A DNA stretch of 13,881 nucleotides, from positions 1 through 13,881 of the forward strand of contig DFFT01000006.1 in NCBI GenBank assembly GCA_002372325.1. The letters run 5' to 3'. This document shows positions 6,853 through 13,881 of the stretch, one piece after another. The stretch's first letter is position 1, and every line of letters starts with the position of its first letter. The notes under the pieces were generated by a model. The model was not told where the DNA came from. It searched no databases and saw only the letters and a list, made by a program, of their open reading frames with translations. This stretch comes from Succinivibrionaceae bacterium UBA3769 (lineage in GTDB: Bacteria > Pseudomonadota > Gammaproteobacteria > Enterobacterales > Succinivibrionaceae). A program made the translations under genes and the position numbers.

Positions 6853-7517
6853 GAAAAATGCCGTTACTCGGATAAACCAGCCCGAATTTCTGATGTCCCC
6901 GGGGCTGCCGCATGGAGTTTGCCTGCAGGCAAGATAACATTCCATGTGTTTCCCTCTGACAGAATCCGGCAGAAACCGCGTCATCGGAATTCAGGAGCGG
7001 AAAGCTTATTGGAAAAACAGCATGCTAAAGCCTTATCTCAGGTGTGCCCGGACGCCCCGTATTCAAGGCATTCCCCGGAGCTTCTCAGAATCCCCGTAAT
7101 ACGCAGAAGTTACGCTGCAGCAGGAAACAGCATATTTTTGAACAGTTTTCCGGCTGGCGCCGGGGATTCACCCGGCAAAAACGGCTGATTTTGCCTGGCA
7201 GGGCGGCAAACACGTCGGGATTAAACGGAAAAAACGCTCTCATTGTCCCCTTGCCCCTTTCAGAAATGCCGGAGAATCAAGGAAAAATCCTGTCTCACAA
7301 CGCAAAAACAAGGGGTAAATGCACTAAATTAGTGATCTTGCACGAAAAATCATTGTTTTTATCTGTTTTTAGCGATGATTAAAGGCATAATTTTGTTTGA
7401 ACACAGACGACAGGCTTTTGATGAACCGGATTAACGCTGTTATGACAGGTTCTTTAGAGCTTTCCGTCAGGATAACAAACAATTTCACAAAGTGAAAGTG
7501 AGTGAAACGAGGACCTT
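6853..7517. other. Gene-free 665-bp stretch upstream of the HU gene
   Basis: I see no supportable gene here; the open frames are short, have no ribosome site and read as arbitrary sequence. GCCGGG/CCCGGC form a 6-bp hairpin at 7159-7176. From about 7320 the sequence becomes AT-rich and probably holds the HU promoter region. Loose -35/-10 pairs are TTGCAC 7338-7343 with TATCTG 7360-7365, and a CATAAT at 7386-7391. AATCATTG (7348-7355) and CGATGATT (7373-7380) are complementary over 8 bp, with one G.T pair, and could be an operator or a leader hairpin. The long leader may contain an unrecognised small RNA, but no direct evidence shows one. Confidence 0.4.
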
Positions 7518-7823
7518 ATGACAAAGAGTCAATTAATTGAGAAGATGGCCGAGATCGGCGGTTTAACCAAGAAGGATGCTGAAAATGCTCTTTCTGCTCT
7601 GCTTCAGGCTGTTCAGGACACTCTTACCAATGGTGAGAATGTAGTTCTTGTTGGTTTTGGTACCTTTGAAGTGCATGATCGCAAGGCTCGCGAGGGCCAC
7701 AACCCTCGTACCGGCGAGAAGGTTCAGATCCCTGCTTGCAAGGTTCCTACTTTCCGTGCTGGCAAGCTCCTGAAGGAAGCTGTTAACAAGCCTAAGAAGA
7801 AGAAGGCCGCTAAGAAGCAGTAA
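7518..7823 (+). CDS. hupB: DNA-binding protein HU with lysine-rich tail
   Basis: A histone-like nucleoid protein that bends DNA as a dimer. It is 101 residues against the usual ~90. The N-terminal helices (MTKSQLIEKMAEIGGLTKKDAENAL) are followed by the signature GFGTFEVHDRKAREGHNPRTG, the DNA-clasping beta-arm with the conserved Pro of NPRTG, and the final helix (FRAGKLLKEAV). The extra C-terminal residues (NKPKKKKAAKKQ) form a short basic tail. Codon use differs from its neighbours, with more GGT, GCT, CGT and CTT codons, as expected of a very highly expressed gene. AGGA lies 5 bases before the ATG. Position before ppiD corresponds to hupB (HU-beta) in E. coli, and the symbol rests on that synteny; if this genome has a single HU gene the alpha/beta label is arbitrary. 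Confidence 0.93.
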   Translation: MTKSQLIEKMAEIGGLTKKDAENALSALLQAVQDTLTNGENVVLVGFGTFEVHDRKAREGHNPRTGEKVQIPACKVPTFRAGKLLKEAVNKPKKKKAAKKQ

Positions 7824-7863
7824 TCCTGTTTTAATTAAGCAGCTGTATTTTTGCTTATTTTGG

Positions 7864-7896
7864 AAAGCGCACAAATGACCGTGCGCTTTTTCTTTT
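7864..7896 (+). terminator. Strong intrinsic terminator of the HU gene
   Basis: A perfect 9-bp stem AAAGCGCAC / GTGCGCTTT with an 8-base loop is followed by a T-rich tract (TTCTTTT), 40 bases after the stop codon. Confidence 0.9.
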
Positions 7897-7901
7897 ATCA
7901 T

Positions 7902-7918
7902 ATGCCGGGTGCCGGCAT
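7902..7918. repeat. Short perfect hairpin after the HU terminator
   Basis: ATGCCGG and CCGGCAT form a perfect 7-bp inverted repeat around GTG, six bases after the HU terminator. No T-run follows on either strand, so it is not a canonical terminator. It could be a small interspersed palindrome or a structured spacer. The remainder of the 331-bp gap between HU and ppiD holds a GTAAAATG motif at about 7951-7958 that may be the ppiD -10 region. Confidence 0.35.
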
Positions 7919-8154
7919 GGAGAATTACGATGCCAACAGGGCGGGTTTAGTGTAAAATGCACGGACAGCACCAGATCTGCGTTTCCCGGAGAACGGCGGG
8001 GGACTCAGGAAATTGTTCCGGAAAGCGGTTGAGAGCCCCGGAGTTCTGGTGAGGCAGCAGCAGGGCGGAAAATGCCGGAGCCGCATAAGACGGCAGTATC
8101 CGGAGCCCCGGCGGCGCCAGTGATTTGAGGTTTAACGGTCGGAGTCAGAGTTTA

Positions 8155-10128
8155 ATGTTTACAGACAAGCTCCGCGAAGGGTCAACAGGGCCTGTCGCAA
8201 AGTTTTTATTCATCATCATCATGGTATCGTTTGCCATAGCCGGTGTCGGCAGCTACCTTACGCCGAAGATGGATTTCAATCCGGTAAAGGTAAACGGCAA
8301 CTCCATCACCAGCGGGGAGCTGGAGCAGCAGTTCCGCCTTGAAAAGAACAAGCTGGAAAGACAGCTGGGCAAGGCTTTCCGGGAACAGGCCAAGGATCCG
8401 GCGTTTAATGCTTCCCTGAGAAAGCAGACTCTGGAAAGAATGATCACCGATCAGGTGGTGTCAGACCATATTTTTAATTCCGGCGTGGTGATTTCCGATG
8501 ATCTGGTGAAAAACCGCATCCGCGAGATGCCGGAATTTCAGGTAAACGGCAAATTCAGCGATGCCCAGTTCCGCAAGGTGCTGAGCCTGGCCGGTTATCC
8601 CTCTCCTCTGGTTTTCTCGGAAGCCCTGAAGGGGGACATCTCCAAGGAGATTTACCTCAAGACCGCTTTTGACAGCGGCTTTGCTTTGCCGGATGACGTA
8701 GCCGTCATGGCGCAGATCCTTTCTCAGGAGAGAACATTCAGCAAGATCGACATCGCCATTGATGCCTACAAGAAGAATCAGACCGCCGGCGAAGATGAAA
8801 TCAAGGCCTACTATGATGCCCACAGCAAGGATTTTCTGCTGCCGGAAAAGGTTAAGGTATCCTACATCTACATCACGGCCGGCGATTTTGTAAACGACGT
8901 GAAGTACACTGACGAGGATCTTAAAAAGTTCTTCGATCTTCATGCCGAGCTTTACACCATTCCGGAAAAGCGAACGGTTTCCCATATCCTGATTACCGGC
9001 GATGATGCGGAGGACAAAATCGCCAAGGTGGCTGAAGAGCTTAAGGGCGGTGCTTCCTTTGAAGATCTGGCCAGAAAGTATTCCGAGGATCCTTCCAGCA
9101 AGGACAAGGGCGGCAAGCTTCCGGCATTTGCTCAGGGCGTTATGGATTCCTCATTTGAAAAGGCCGCCTTCGCTCTGGAGAAAACCGGCGAGGTCTCTGA
9201 ACCGGTAAGCACTCAGTTCGGCTGGCATCTCATTCGTCTGGATGGTATTGAGCCGGGACACGGCGCCGACTTCAATCAGGTGAAGGATGATGTTATTGAG
9301 CAGTACACCAAGGTGCAGAGCCGCGAGCTCTTCATGGACAAGAAGCAGATCATTGCCGACACCAGCTTTGAGAACCCGGATTCTCTGGATGCCGCAGCGC
9401 TGGCTGCCAATGCTGCCAAAGAAGAGGGCGGCGAGATATCCAAGTCCGTGCAGATCAAAACCAGCGATTTCATTGCGAACGGCGATGAGAAGGCGGAGTT
9501 CCCGCTGAATCAGCCGGAGGTGCAGAAGGTAATGTTCCAGAGCGAACTCAGAGAATCGCCGGTTAATTCCGATGTGGTGGAACTGGGAGACAACGCCATT
9601 GTCGTGGTGCATGTGGAGGGCTATCAGGAGCCGACTCCCAAGCCTCTTAGCGAGGTTCACGACCAGGTTAAGGATGCCGTGCTCACCTCCAAGGCCGAAA
9701 ACGCCTCCGGAGCCACCCTGAAGTCTGTTACCGACAGTCTGGCTAAGAGCGAATCTCTGGAGAAGTACGTTAAGGACGGTCTTATTGTGATTTCCGGCCC
9801 CGCCACCATAAGCCGCATCAAGACCGGAGACGTGGATGCCCAGGTGGCCGGCAATGTCTTCGCCATGCCGACTCCGGAACAGGGCAACATCACCTATAAG
9901 TCCTTTGCCGGAAATAACGGCAGCAGCTACGTGCTGGTGCTTTCAAAGGTAGTTGATCCCAAACTGGGCGCTGACTCCGCCCGTGATTCCTTCCTTAACA
10001 ATCAGATCTATAACTTCCGCTACGGCGAGGACAATCAGATTGTTATCAATTCCGCCCGGGCAGAATCCAAGGTGGAATATAATGAAAACAGGGAATACCT
10101 GAAGATGCAGGAAGAGCAGAACAACTGA
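8155..10128 (+). CDS. ppiD: Membrane-anchored periplasmic chaperone/peptidyl-prolyl isomerase PpiD
   Basis: An inner-membrane chaperone that meets proteins emerging from the Sec translocon. It is 657 residues, close to the usual ~620. One N-terminal membrane anchor (residues ~17-35, FLFIIIMVSFAIAGVGSYL) follows a short cytoplasmic segment. A SurA-like N-terminal chaperone region (VNGNSITSGELEQQFRLEK onward, with PEFQVNGKFSDAQFRKVL) comes next. A well-formed parvulin domain spans ~273-366 (SHILI, GASFEDLARKYSEDP, GGKLPAF, PVSTQFGWHLIRLD). A C-terminal region again of SurA/PpiD type follows to the end. ATG at 8155 was chosen because the family starts a few residues before the anchor and GGAG lies 10 bases upstream; a TTG at 8125 would add 10 residues without clear support. 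The gene follows HU as in E. coli but has its own leader. Confidence 0.92.
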   Translation: MFTDKLREGSTGPVAKFLFIIIMVSFAIAGVGSYLTPKMDFNPVKVNGNSITSGELEQQFRLEKNKLERQLGKAFREQAKDPAFNASLRKQTLERMITDQVVSDHIFNSGVVISDDLVKNRIREMPEFQVNGKFSDAQFRKVLSLAGYPSPLVFSEALKGDISKEIYLKTAFDSGFALPDDVAVMAQILSQERTFSKIDIAIDAYKKNQTAGEDEIKAYYDAHSKDFLLPEKVKVSYIYITAGDFVNDVKYTDEDLKKFFDLHAELYTIPEKRTVSHILITGDDAEDKIAKVAEELKGGASFEDLARKYSEDPSSKDKGGKLPAFAQGVMDSSFEKAAFALEKTGEVSEPVSTQFGWHLIRLDGIEPGHGADFNQVKDDVIEQYTKVQSRELFMDKKQIIADTSFENPDSLDAAALAANAAKEEGGEISKSVQIKTSDFIANGDEKAEFPLNQPEVQKVMFQSELRESPVNSDVVELGDNAIVVVHVEGYQEPTPKPLSEVHDQVKDAVLTSKAENASGATLKSVTDSLAKSESLEKYVKDGLIVISGPATISRIKTGDVDAQVAGNVFAMPTPEQGNITYKSFAGNNGSSYVLVLSKVVDPKLGADSARDSFLNNQIYNFRYGEDNQIVINSARAESKVEYNENREYLKMQEEQNN

Positions 10129-10155
10129 TAAGCTGACTGCCTGTAAATCTCAAGG

Positions 10156-10190
10156 TCTCCGGAGGACTGGCTCTTCCGGGGATTTTTTTT
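10156..10190 (+). terminator. Intrinsic terminator of ppiD
   Basis: TCTCCGGA (10156-10163) pairs with TCCGGGGA (10175-10182) over 8 bp, with one T.G pair, and is followed directly by eight T residues. It lies 28 bases after the ppiD stop. Confidence 0.85.
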
Positions 10191-10319
10191 GCAGTACGCA
10201 AGAACCAGACAAGAATCAGACAAAATGCCTGGTCTGGGAGGAGGATGATATTTCCGGTTATTGTCAGGAACAGGCTGATGGCATTTCGCTGTCTCCGGCC
10301 GCGCAGCATTATCGGCCTG

Positions 10320-10350
10320 AAAAAAATGCTCCGGATGATTCCGAAGCATT
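10320..10350 (-). terminator. Intrinsic terminator of the hinT-lpoB operon
   Basis: Read on the minus strand, AATGCTTCGGA and TCCGGAGCATT form an 11-bp stem with one G.T pair around the tetraloop ATCA, followed by a run of T. It lies about 45 bases beyond the lpoB stop. Confidence 0.85.
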
Positions 10351-10395
10351 CTTTCTGAAAAGGTGCGATCCTGTTTTCCGGCCACGAGAATAAGG

Positions 10396-11148
10396 CTATT
10401 CTATGGGCACTGCCCGCTGCCATACTATGGATCCGGTAGCCAAAGACATAATGCGGAGCACGGCTACGGGCTTCTCCCGCTGGATCATGGTCTGGCCCGA
10501 AATTATGTAATCCACATTCTGTGCCTTGGCCAGTCTGATGAGGTAGGCACTGGAGGCCTGTCCCTGCTGCGCCCGCATCTTCTTTTCCAGCTGAGAGCTC
10601 ATAATACTGTAGCGTCCGGAGGAGGAGATTTCGTCCTTGAGGATTGCCGTCAGGGAGGGCCCTTTGTAGCAAATGCCCTTTCCCGCAACAAAGCCGTTGA
10701 TTAAGGTGAGATTGGGCTGTTTCGGCTGATAGGCATTGATAGCCAGACGAGCCAGGCTGCGTACCGCATCCTGAACGGACGCGGCGTTTTCGGCGCAGCT
10801 GGCCACAGGCTTTTCATAAACTGGTTCCTGAGGCTCCGGAGTCCGGGGAGAAAGCTCCCGCTGCTCCTGATGCGGAGTTTCCGGCTTTTGACTGATTACC
10901 TCGGGTTCCGGAACGACTTCCCTGACGTTGGACGGGGATGCGGCCCTGGGAGCCTCCTGCTTCGGCTTCTGGGGCTTCCCGGCATTGCGGCGATCCTGTT
11001 TTTTGTCATGATGGGAGTAAACCTGAGGCGTATCCCCCGTCCTCTTGGGCGTGGTTTTGCTCTGAAAGGCGTCTGTCAGACTGCAGCCGGACAGAGCGGT
11101 GATAGCGCCGGCGGCAATAAGGGAAATAATTGCCTGACTCAGTTTCAT
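10396..11148 (-). CDS. lpoB: LpoB-like outer-membrane lipoprotein, activator of a class A penicillin-binding protein
   Basis: In E. coli LpoB reaches through the peptidoglycan layer to stimulate the synthase PBP1b. This protein is 250 residues against 213. A lipoprotein signal ends in the lipobox LSGC with Cys22; the following Ser predicts sorting to the outer membrane. Residues ~30-112 are a Pro/Glu/Lys-rich disordered linker with many PxP and PE pairs. Residues ~118-250 form the globular domain, with family-like segments VQDAVRSLARLAI, LTLINGF, LKDEISSSGRYSIMSS, NVDYIISGQTMIQ and a final ATGSIVWQRAV that matches the E. coli QTGEIIWSG strand. The ATG overlaps the hinT stop as ATGA, so the two are translated as one unit. 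hinT and lpoB also neighbour each other in E. coli. The sequence identity is modest, so the name rests on domain pattern plus context. Confidence 0.78.
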   Translation of the reverse strand: MKLSQAIISLIAAGAITALSGCSLTDAFQSKTTPKRTGDTPQVYSHHDKKQDRRNAGKPQKPKQEAPRAASPSNVREVVPEPEVISQKPETPHQEQRELSPRTPEPQEPVYEKPVASCAENAASVQDAVRSLARLAINAYQPKQPNLTLINGFVAGKGICYKGPSLTAILKDEISSSGRYSIMSSQLEKKMRAQQGQASSAYLIRLAKAQNVDYIISGQTMIQREKPVAVLRIMSLATGSIVWQRAVPIE

Positions 11149-11513
11149 TTGGATGCGGCCTTTGTTGCGAAACCGCCAAAGCCCAGAGGCTCTCCCCCCA
11201 GAAGGTGGAGGTGGATATGAGGCACTGCCTGACCGCCGTGGGAGCCTACGTTAAAGATGAGACGGTAGCCGTCAGCGGCGATTCCCAGATCCTCGGCCAT
11301 CTTTTTAGCGGTAAGAACAAGCTTTCCAACCAGCAGGGCATCATCATCGGTGAGATCGTTAATGCTGGCGATAGCCTTGGTGGGAACCACCAGGAGGTGC
11401 ACCTTAGCCCGGGGATTGATATCTGCAAAAACGGTTACATCCTCATCCTGATATCTGATGTCAGCAGGAATTTCGTGGTTAATGATTTTAGTAAAAAGAG
11501 TCTGTTCTGCCAT
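11145..11513 (-). CDS. hinT: HIT-family purine nucleoside phosphoramidase HinT
   Basis: A small cytosolic hydrolase of AMP-lysine and adenosine phosphoramidate-type substrates. It is 122 residues, the normal length. It opens with the typical TLFTKIINHEIPADIRYQDE and carries the histidine triad HIHLHLL (His99, His101, His103), preceded by NVGSHGGQ, the usual nucleotide-contact loop. The C terminus (GGEPLGFGGFATKAASK) aligns with the GGRPLGPM tail of E. coli HinT. GAGGA lies 9 bases before the ATG. It is the first gene of a two-gene operon with lpoB, overlapping by 4 bases. Confidence 0.95.
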   Translation of the reverse strand: MAEQTLFTKIINHEIPADIRYQDEDVTVFADINPRAKVHLLVVPTKAIASINDLTDDDALLVGKLVLTAKKMAEDLGIAADGYRLIFNVGSHGGQAVPHIHLHLLGGEPLGFGGFATKAASK

Positions 11514-11545
11514 GATTGTGAGTCCTCAAAAATACTGCCGGCTTA

Positions 11546-11554
11546 ATTATAGCA
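11546..11554 (-). promoter_or_regulatory. Extended -10 promoter of hinT-lpoB
   Basis: On the minus strand TGCTATAAT is an exact extended -10 element (TGnTATAAT), 32 bases before the hinT ATG. No good -35 lies 16-18 bp further up, which extended -10 promoters tolerate. Confidence 0.6.
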
Positions 11555-11685
11555 TTTTTTGTCCGGACTGCGATTTTATGGAGAGTCCCAGAATCTCGGA
11601 GCCCGGAAACAGAATGCGTTTGGTTCGGCCGGAAAGCGGAGAATCCGGCTCCGGTTTTTCCCTGCCCAAAACAGCTTCCCGTGGT

Positions 11686-11709
11686 GTAAAATGACGCCCG
11701 TAATTTTAC
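11686..11709 (+). promoter_or_regulatory. Inverted repeat/-10-like motif before ycfH
   Basis: GTAAAAT (11686-11692) and ATTTTAC (11703-11709) are perfect inverted copies separated by 10 bases, just upstream of ycfH. The left arm includes TAAAAT, a possible -10 box. The repeat could be an operator or a leader hairpin. A weaker hairpin with five following T (CGGAG 11637-11641 / CTCCG 11649-11653) lies before it. Confidence 0.3.
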
Positions 11710-11748
11710 CAGTGCCGCGGGCAGCGGATTATGACAGGAGAACAGCGC

Positions 11749-12537
11749 ATGTTTCTGGTGGATTCACATTGTCATCTGGACAGTCTTGATTATGAAAACA
11801 GATTTAAGGATCCCGCCGAGGTTCTGGCCCGGGCGCATGAGGCCGGCGTAACCCATTTGCTGTGTCCGGGGGTGGATCTGGAAAGCTTTCCCCGTATGTA
11901 TGACATGATAAAGGATCTCCCTCATGTCTGGGGCGCGGCTGCCATGCATCCTGAGAACATCACGCCGGACAACAAGGACTGGCAGGATGAAACCCTGGAG
12001 GAATATCTGTCCCTGGACAAAATTGCGGCTTTGGGGGAGACCGGCCTTGATTTTGTGTGCACGCCGGAAACCAGAAGCATTCAGGAGGAGAGCTTTGCCC
12101 GGCAGGTGGTGATTGCCGACAAAATGAAAAAGCCCCTCATTATTCATGCCCGGGGATCTGCGGCTGTATGTCTGGATATCATTAATGCCGTTAACTGCCG
12201 GGACGTGGGCGGCGTCATGCACTGCTACTGCGATACGGTGGATGTGGCCAGAAGATCTCTGGACATGGGGCTCTTTATCTCAATTTCCGGCATTGTTACC
12301 TTCAATAAAGGCGAAAACGTGCGGGAGGTCTGCCGTTATGTGCCTTTGGACAGACTTTTGGTGGAAACCGACAGTCCCTATCTGGCCCCGGTGCCCAAGC
12401 GGGGCAAGCCCAACGAGCCGGCCTATGTCTCCTATACGGCAAAGGCGGTGGCCGAGCTTAAGGGAGTAACCTATGAAAATCTCTGCAACACTGTTTCGCA
12501 AAATTTTGCGGAATGCTTCAGAGTGACTCTGGATTAA
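11749..12537 (+). CDS. ycfH: TatD-family metal-dependent hydrolase YcfH
   Basis: An amidohydrolase-fold metalloenzyme; relatives act as 3'-5' DNA exonucleases or D-aminoacyl-tRNA deacylases, and the physiological role of the YcfH branch is not settled. At 262 residues it has the family's usual length. All metal ligands are visible: His7 and His9 in DSHCHLD, Glu97 in GETGLDF, His133 in IIHARGS, His158 in MHCYCD and Asp208 in ETDSPYLAPVP. The pattern CGGV/GGVMHCY and the C-terminal YVPLDRLLVETDSPYLAPVP-type block match E. coli YcfH closely, and it lies next to hinT-lpoB as in that genome's region. ATG at 11749 was chosen because AGGAGA sits 6-7 bases upstream and family members begin MFLVDSHCHLD; an in-frame ATG at 11731 precedes that ribosome site. 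In E. coli the gene follows holB, which is not seen here. Confidence 0.93.
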   Translation: MFLVDSHCHLDSLDYENRFKDPAEVLARAHEAGVTHLLCPGVDLESFPRMYDMIKDLPHVWGAAAMHPENITPDNKDWQDETLEEYLSLDKIAALGETGLDFVCTPETRSIQEESFARQVVIADKMKKPLIIHARGSAAVCLDIINAVNCRDVGGVMHCYCDTVDVARRSLDMGLFISISGIVTFNKGENVREVCRYVPLDRLLVETDSPYLAPVPKRGKPNEPAYVSYTAKAVAELKGVTYENLCNTVSQNFAECFRVTLD

Positions 12538-12586
12538 CAGGATCGTAAAAGACCGCAGGAACCCTGACCGCATACACCGGCTTTAC

Positions 12587-12608
12587 CCCGGCTCTGTTCC
12601 GGGCGATT
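12587..12608. other. Weak hairpin between convergent ycfH and RT genes
   Basis: CCCGG and CCGGG (12587-12591, 12599-12603) form a 5-bp stem followed on the plus strand by CGATTTT. It may act as a poor terminator for ycfH, but the stem is short and the T-run brief. Confidence 0.25.
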
Positions 12609-12612
12609 TTCG

Positions 12613-13881
12613 CTAATAATAGCCGGTGTTGTCAAAATCCTCTTCAATAATAGGATCCTTCATCAGCTCTTTCGTTACAATGGCCTGGGACAGTTCCTCG
12701 GTCATCCTTCCGGCATTGTCTCCGGCCAGTTCCTCAAGCTCCGTCAGGAGTCCGGCAACATCTTTGTTGTTAAGGAGCAGATATTCCCGGGCGGAGATCT
12801 CACGACCGCTTTTCAGCTTGTCGCAAATGGCGGCAATTTCGGGACTCTCGGATGGTTCCTGAGAAGAGGCGGGAGATTTGTCCGGGGCCGGGCTTTCATC
12901 AGCTTTGGCCGCCTCATCATGAATCTTTGAGGAGGCATCCGGGGTCTTTGCAGGTTTTTCCGCTGCAGTTTCCGCTGACGTTTCAGTCGTGGATGCGGCT
13001 CCAGCCTCTTCTTCCGTCAGATCAAAAAGAGATTTCAGGAAGCTGGGCGGAATTTTGCCGGGATGCCCCGCAATATAGGATATGACAGCATCTCTCTGAA
13101 TGTCCTCCATTTCATAAAGAGCTTTTTTGAAGCTCTGGTAAATGTTTATGTTGATATCCTGCCGGTTCAGCGCCTGAATAACGGAATAATCCCGGGTGTT
13201 GATGCTGTAGATGTAGCGGGAGTTTTTAATGTTTTTGTTAAGCTCGTAGTAGGCCCGGACGTGCCTCTTAACATCGCTGAGCTCCGTGCCGAACCTTTTC
13301 TGAAAGTGTCCTACCAGCCAGTCCAGACGGTGCAGAAGCCGGGTGTCATTGATTCTGCGGTAGTAGGAGAGCCACCCCAGCTGTTTTTCGTCAACCTTGA
13401 CTCCGGCGCACAGCATGGAGATCTTGTTTTTGAACTCGAATTCCAGAGAGGCCTTTTCGGCTAAACTGAGATCCGGACTCTTCAGGAGAGCCGCATATTT
13501 GCGGAACATCCTTTCGAGAGCTTCTTCATGCTTGAGTTCCGAAGACTTTCTTACGGTGATTTCCGGTCCGTTAAAGACGTAGCCCAGATACTGAAAGGTC
13601 TCTGAAATATCCCCGCTTTCATTCTTGTCCTCGTTGATATTAAGGCTGAGAGCATTAATATCGTCGGTGACCGCTTTTTTGATGCTGTCAAAGCTTTCCT
13701 TGTCCGTGAACACCAGAATGTCATCCACGTAGCGGAAAAAGGCGATGTCAGTCATGCCGGAATACTTTGCGTCCACATCGGAAAGAAAGATATCCGCCAG
13801 AAGTCCGGAGCAGGAAAGCCCTTCCGGTATGCCGCGGTGATCTTGGCTGCGGGAGTCATCGGTTTTGCGGGTTTCCGGATC
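12613..13881 (-). CDS. Reverse transcriptase, C-terminal part (Abi/UG/DRT-like; 5' end outside window)
   Basis: The frame stays open to the right edge, giving 422 visible residues. In order these are RT motif 4 (GIPEGLSCSGLLADIFLSD, from ~17), the catalytic YVDD (~51-54, with a third acidic residue expected upstream of the window), the segment FQYLGYVFNG typical of RT motif 7, then an alpha-helical thumb and C-terminal region with GWLSYYRRINDTRLLHRLD. Residues ~290-345 are a low-complexity Ala/Glu/Ser/Pro/Thr/Lys linker, and the last ~75 residues form a separate, probably helical segment (KLKSGREISAREYLLLNNKDVAGLLTEL). There is no maturase X domain, HNH nuclease or zinc-binding region as in group II introns. 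The fusion-like tail and GIPxG..S form suggest the Abi/UG defence group, but I cannot assign the class. The GTG at 13776 is internal. Partner genes or RNA would lie upstream, outside the window. Confidence 0.8.
   Translation of the reverse strand, partial: DPETRKTDDSRSQDHRGIPEGLSCSGLLADIFLSDVDAKYSGMTDIAFFRYVDDILVFTDKESFDSIKKAVTDDINALSLNINEDKNESGDISETFQYLGYVFNGPEITVRKSSELKHEEALERMFRKYAALLKSPDLSLAEKASLEFEFKNKISMLCAGVKVDEKQLGWLSYYRRINDTRLLHRLDWLVGHFQKRFGTELSDVKRHVRAYYELNKNIKNSRYIYSINTRDYSVIQALNRQDININIYQSFKKALYEMEDIQRDAVISYIAGHPGKIPPSFLKSLFDLTEEEAGAASTTETSAETAAEKPAKTPDASSKIHDEAAKADESPAPDKSPASSQEPSESPEIAAICDKLKSGREISAREYLLLNNKDVAGLLTELEELAGDNAGRMTEELSQAIVTKELMKDPIIEEDFDNTGYY

Noticed and set aside
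7159..7176. Hairpin GCCGGG/CCCGGC as a terminator
   Set aside because: No T-run follows it on the plus strand, and on the minus strand the T-run would precede rather than follow the stem.
7044..7382. Open frame of 112 codons upstream of the HU gene
   Set aside because: No ribosome site, no recognisable domain, random-looking composition, and it runs through the AT-rich promoter-like region.
8125..8154. TTG start adding 10 residues to PpiD
   Set aside because: PpiD proteins begin shortly before the membrane anchor, and the ATG at 8155 has a GGAG upstream.
10046..10672. Minus-strand frame of about 208 codons between ppiD and lpoB
   Set aside because: Overlaps the 3' ends of two well-supported genes and both terminators, with no protein-like pattern.
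1..13881. CRISPR array, tRNA or rRNA gene
   Set aside because: No regularly spaced repeats and no tRNA cloverleaf or rRNA-like sequence were found on reading both strands.

Overview
The window is a stretch of chromosome from a gammaproteobacterium. The evidence is a set of housekeeping genes with enterobacterial-type relatives: lon, an HU gene (hupB-like), ppiD, hinT, an lpoB-like lipoprotein gene and the tatD-family gene ycfH. In Escherichia coli the order is clpX-lon-hupB-ppiD, and hinT, lpoB and ycfH also lie near one another. Both blocks are recognisable here, but rearranged and interrupted. The divergence of Lon, HU and LpoB from the E. coli forms suggests a lineage away from the Enterobacterales, perhaps Succinivibrionaceae or another Aeromonadales relative. 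That placement is inference only.

Layout. Positions 1-458 hold the 3' end of an ABC-type/OLD-like AAA ATPase. After a leader with a sigma32-like promoter comes lon (730-3351), whose N-terminal substrate domain is unusually divergent. Convergent to it is a YceG-family gene (3464-5161, minus strand), the family known from the TerD-associated 'biosynthetic module'. Upstream of it lie a frameshifted transposase remnant (about 5163-5497, minus) and a 110-bp MITE-like element with inverted ends and a 7-bp direct repeat (5541-5650). Next is an exported YARHG-domain protein (5731-6807) with its own terminator. The stretch from 3464 to 6807 therefore looks like an insertion that split the ancestral lon-hupB pair.

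From 7518 the ancestral order resumes: HU gene, strong terminator, ppiD (8155-10128), terminator. A minus-strand hinT-lpoB operon (11513 to 10396) overlaps by ATGA, has a TGnTATAAT extended -10 promoter and ends in a strong terminator. Divergent from it is ycfH/tatD (11749-12537). The window closes with a minus-strand reverse transcriptase gene (12613 to beyond 13881) carrying GIPEG and YVDD motifs, a low-complexity linker and an extra C-terminal segment. It resembles the Abi/UG/DRT (defence-associated) reverse transcriptases more than intron maturases, but its N-terminal half is outside the window.

How the genes fit together: Lon (cytosolic proteolysis), PpiD (periplasmic chaperone), HU (nucleoid) and LpoB (activator of a peptidoglycan synthase) are core stress and envelope functions. 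The AAA ATPase fragment, YceG protein, YARHG protein, transposon remnants and reverse transcriptase are the accessory part. No tRNA, rRNA, CRISPR array or intact insertion sequence was seen.
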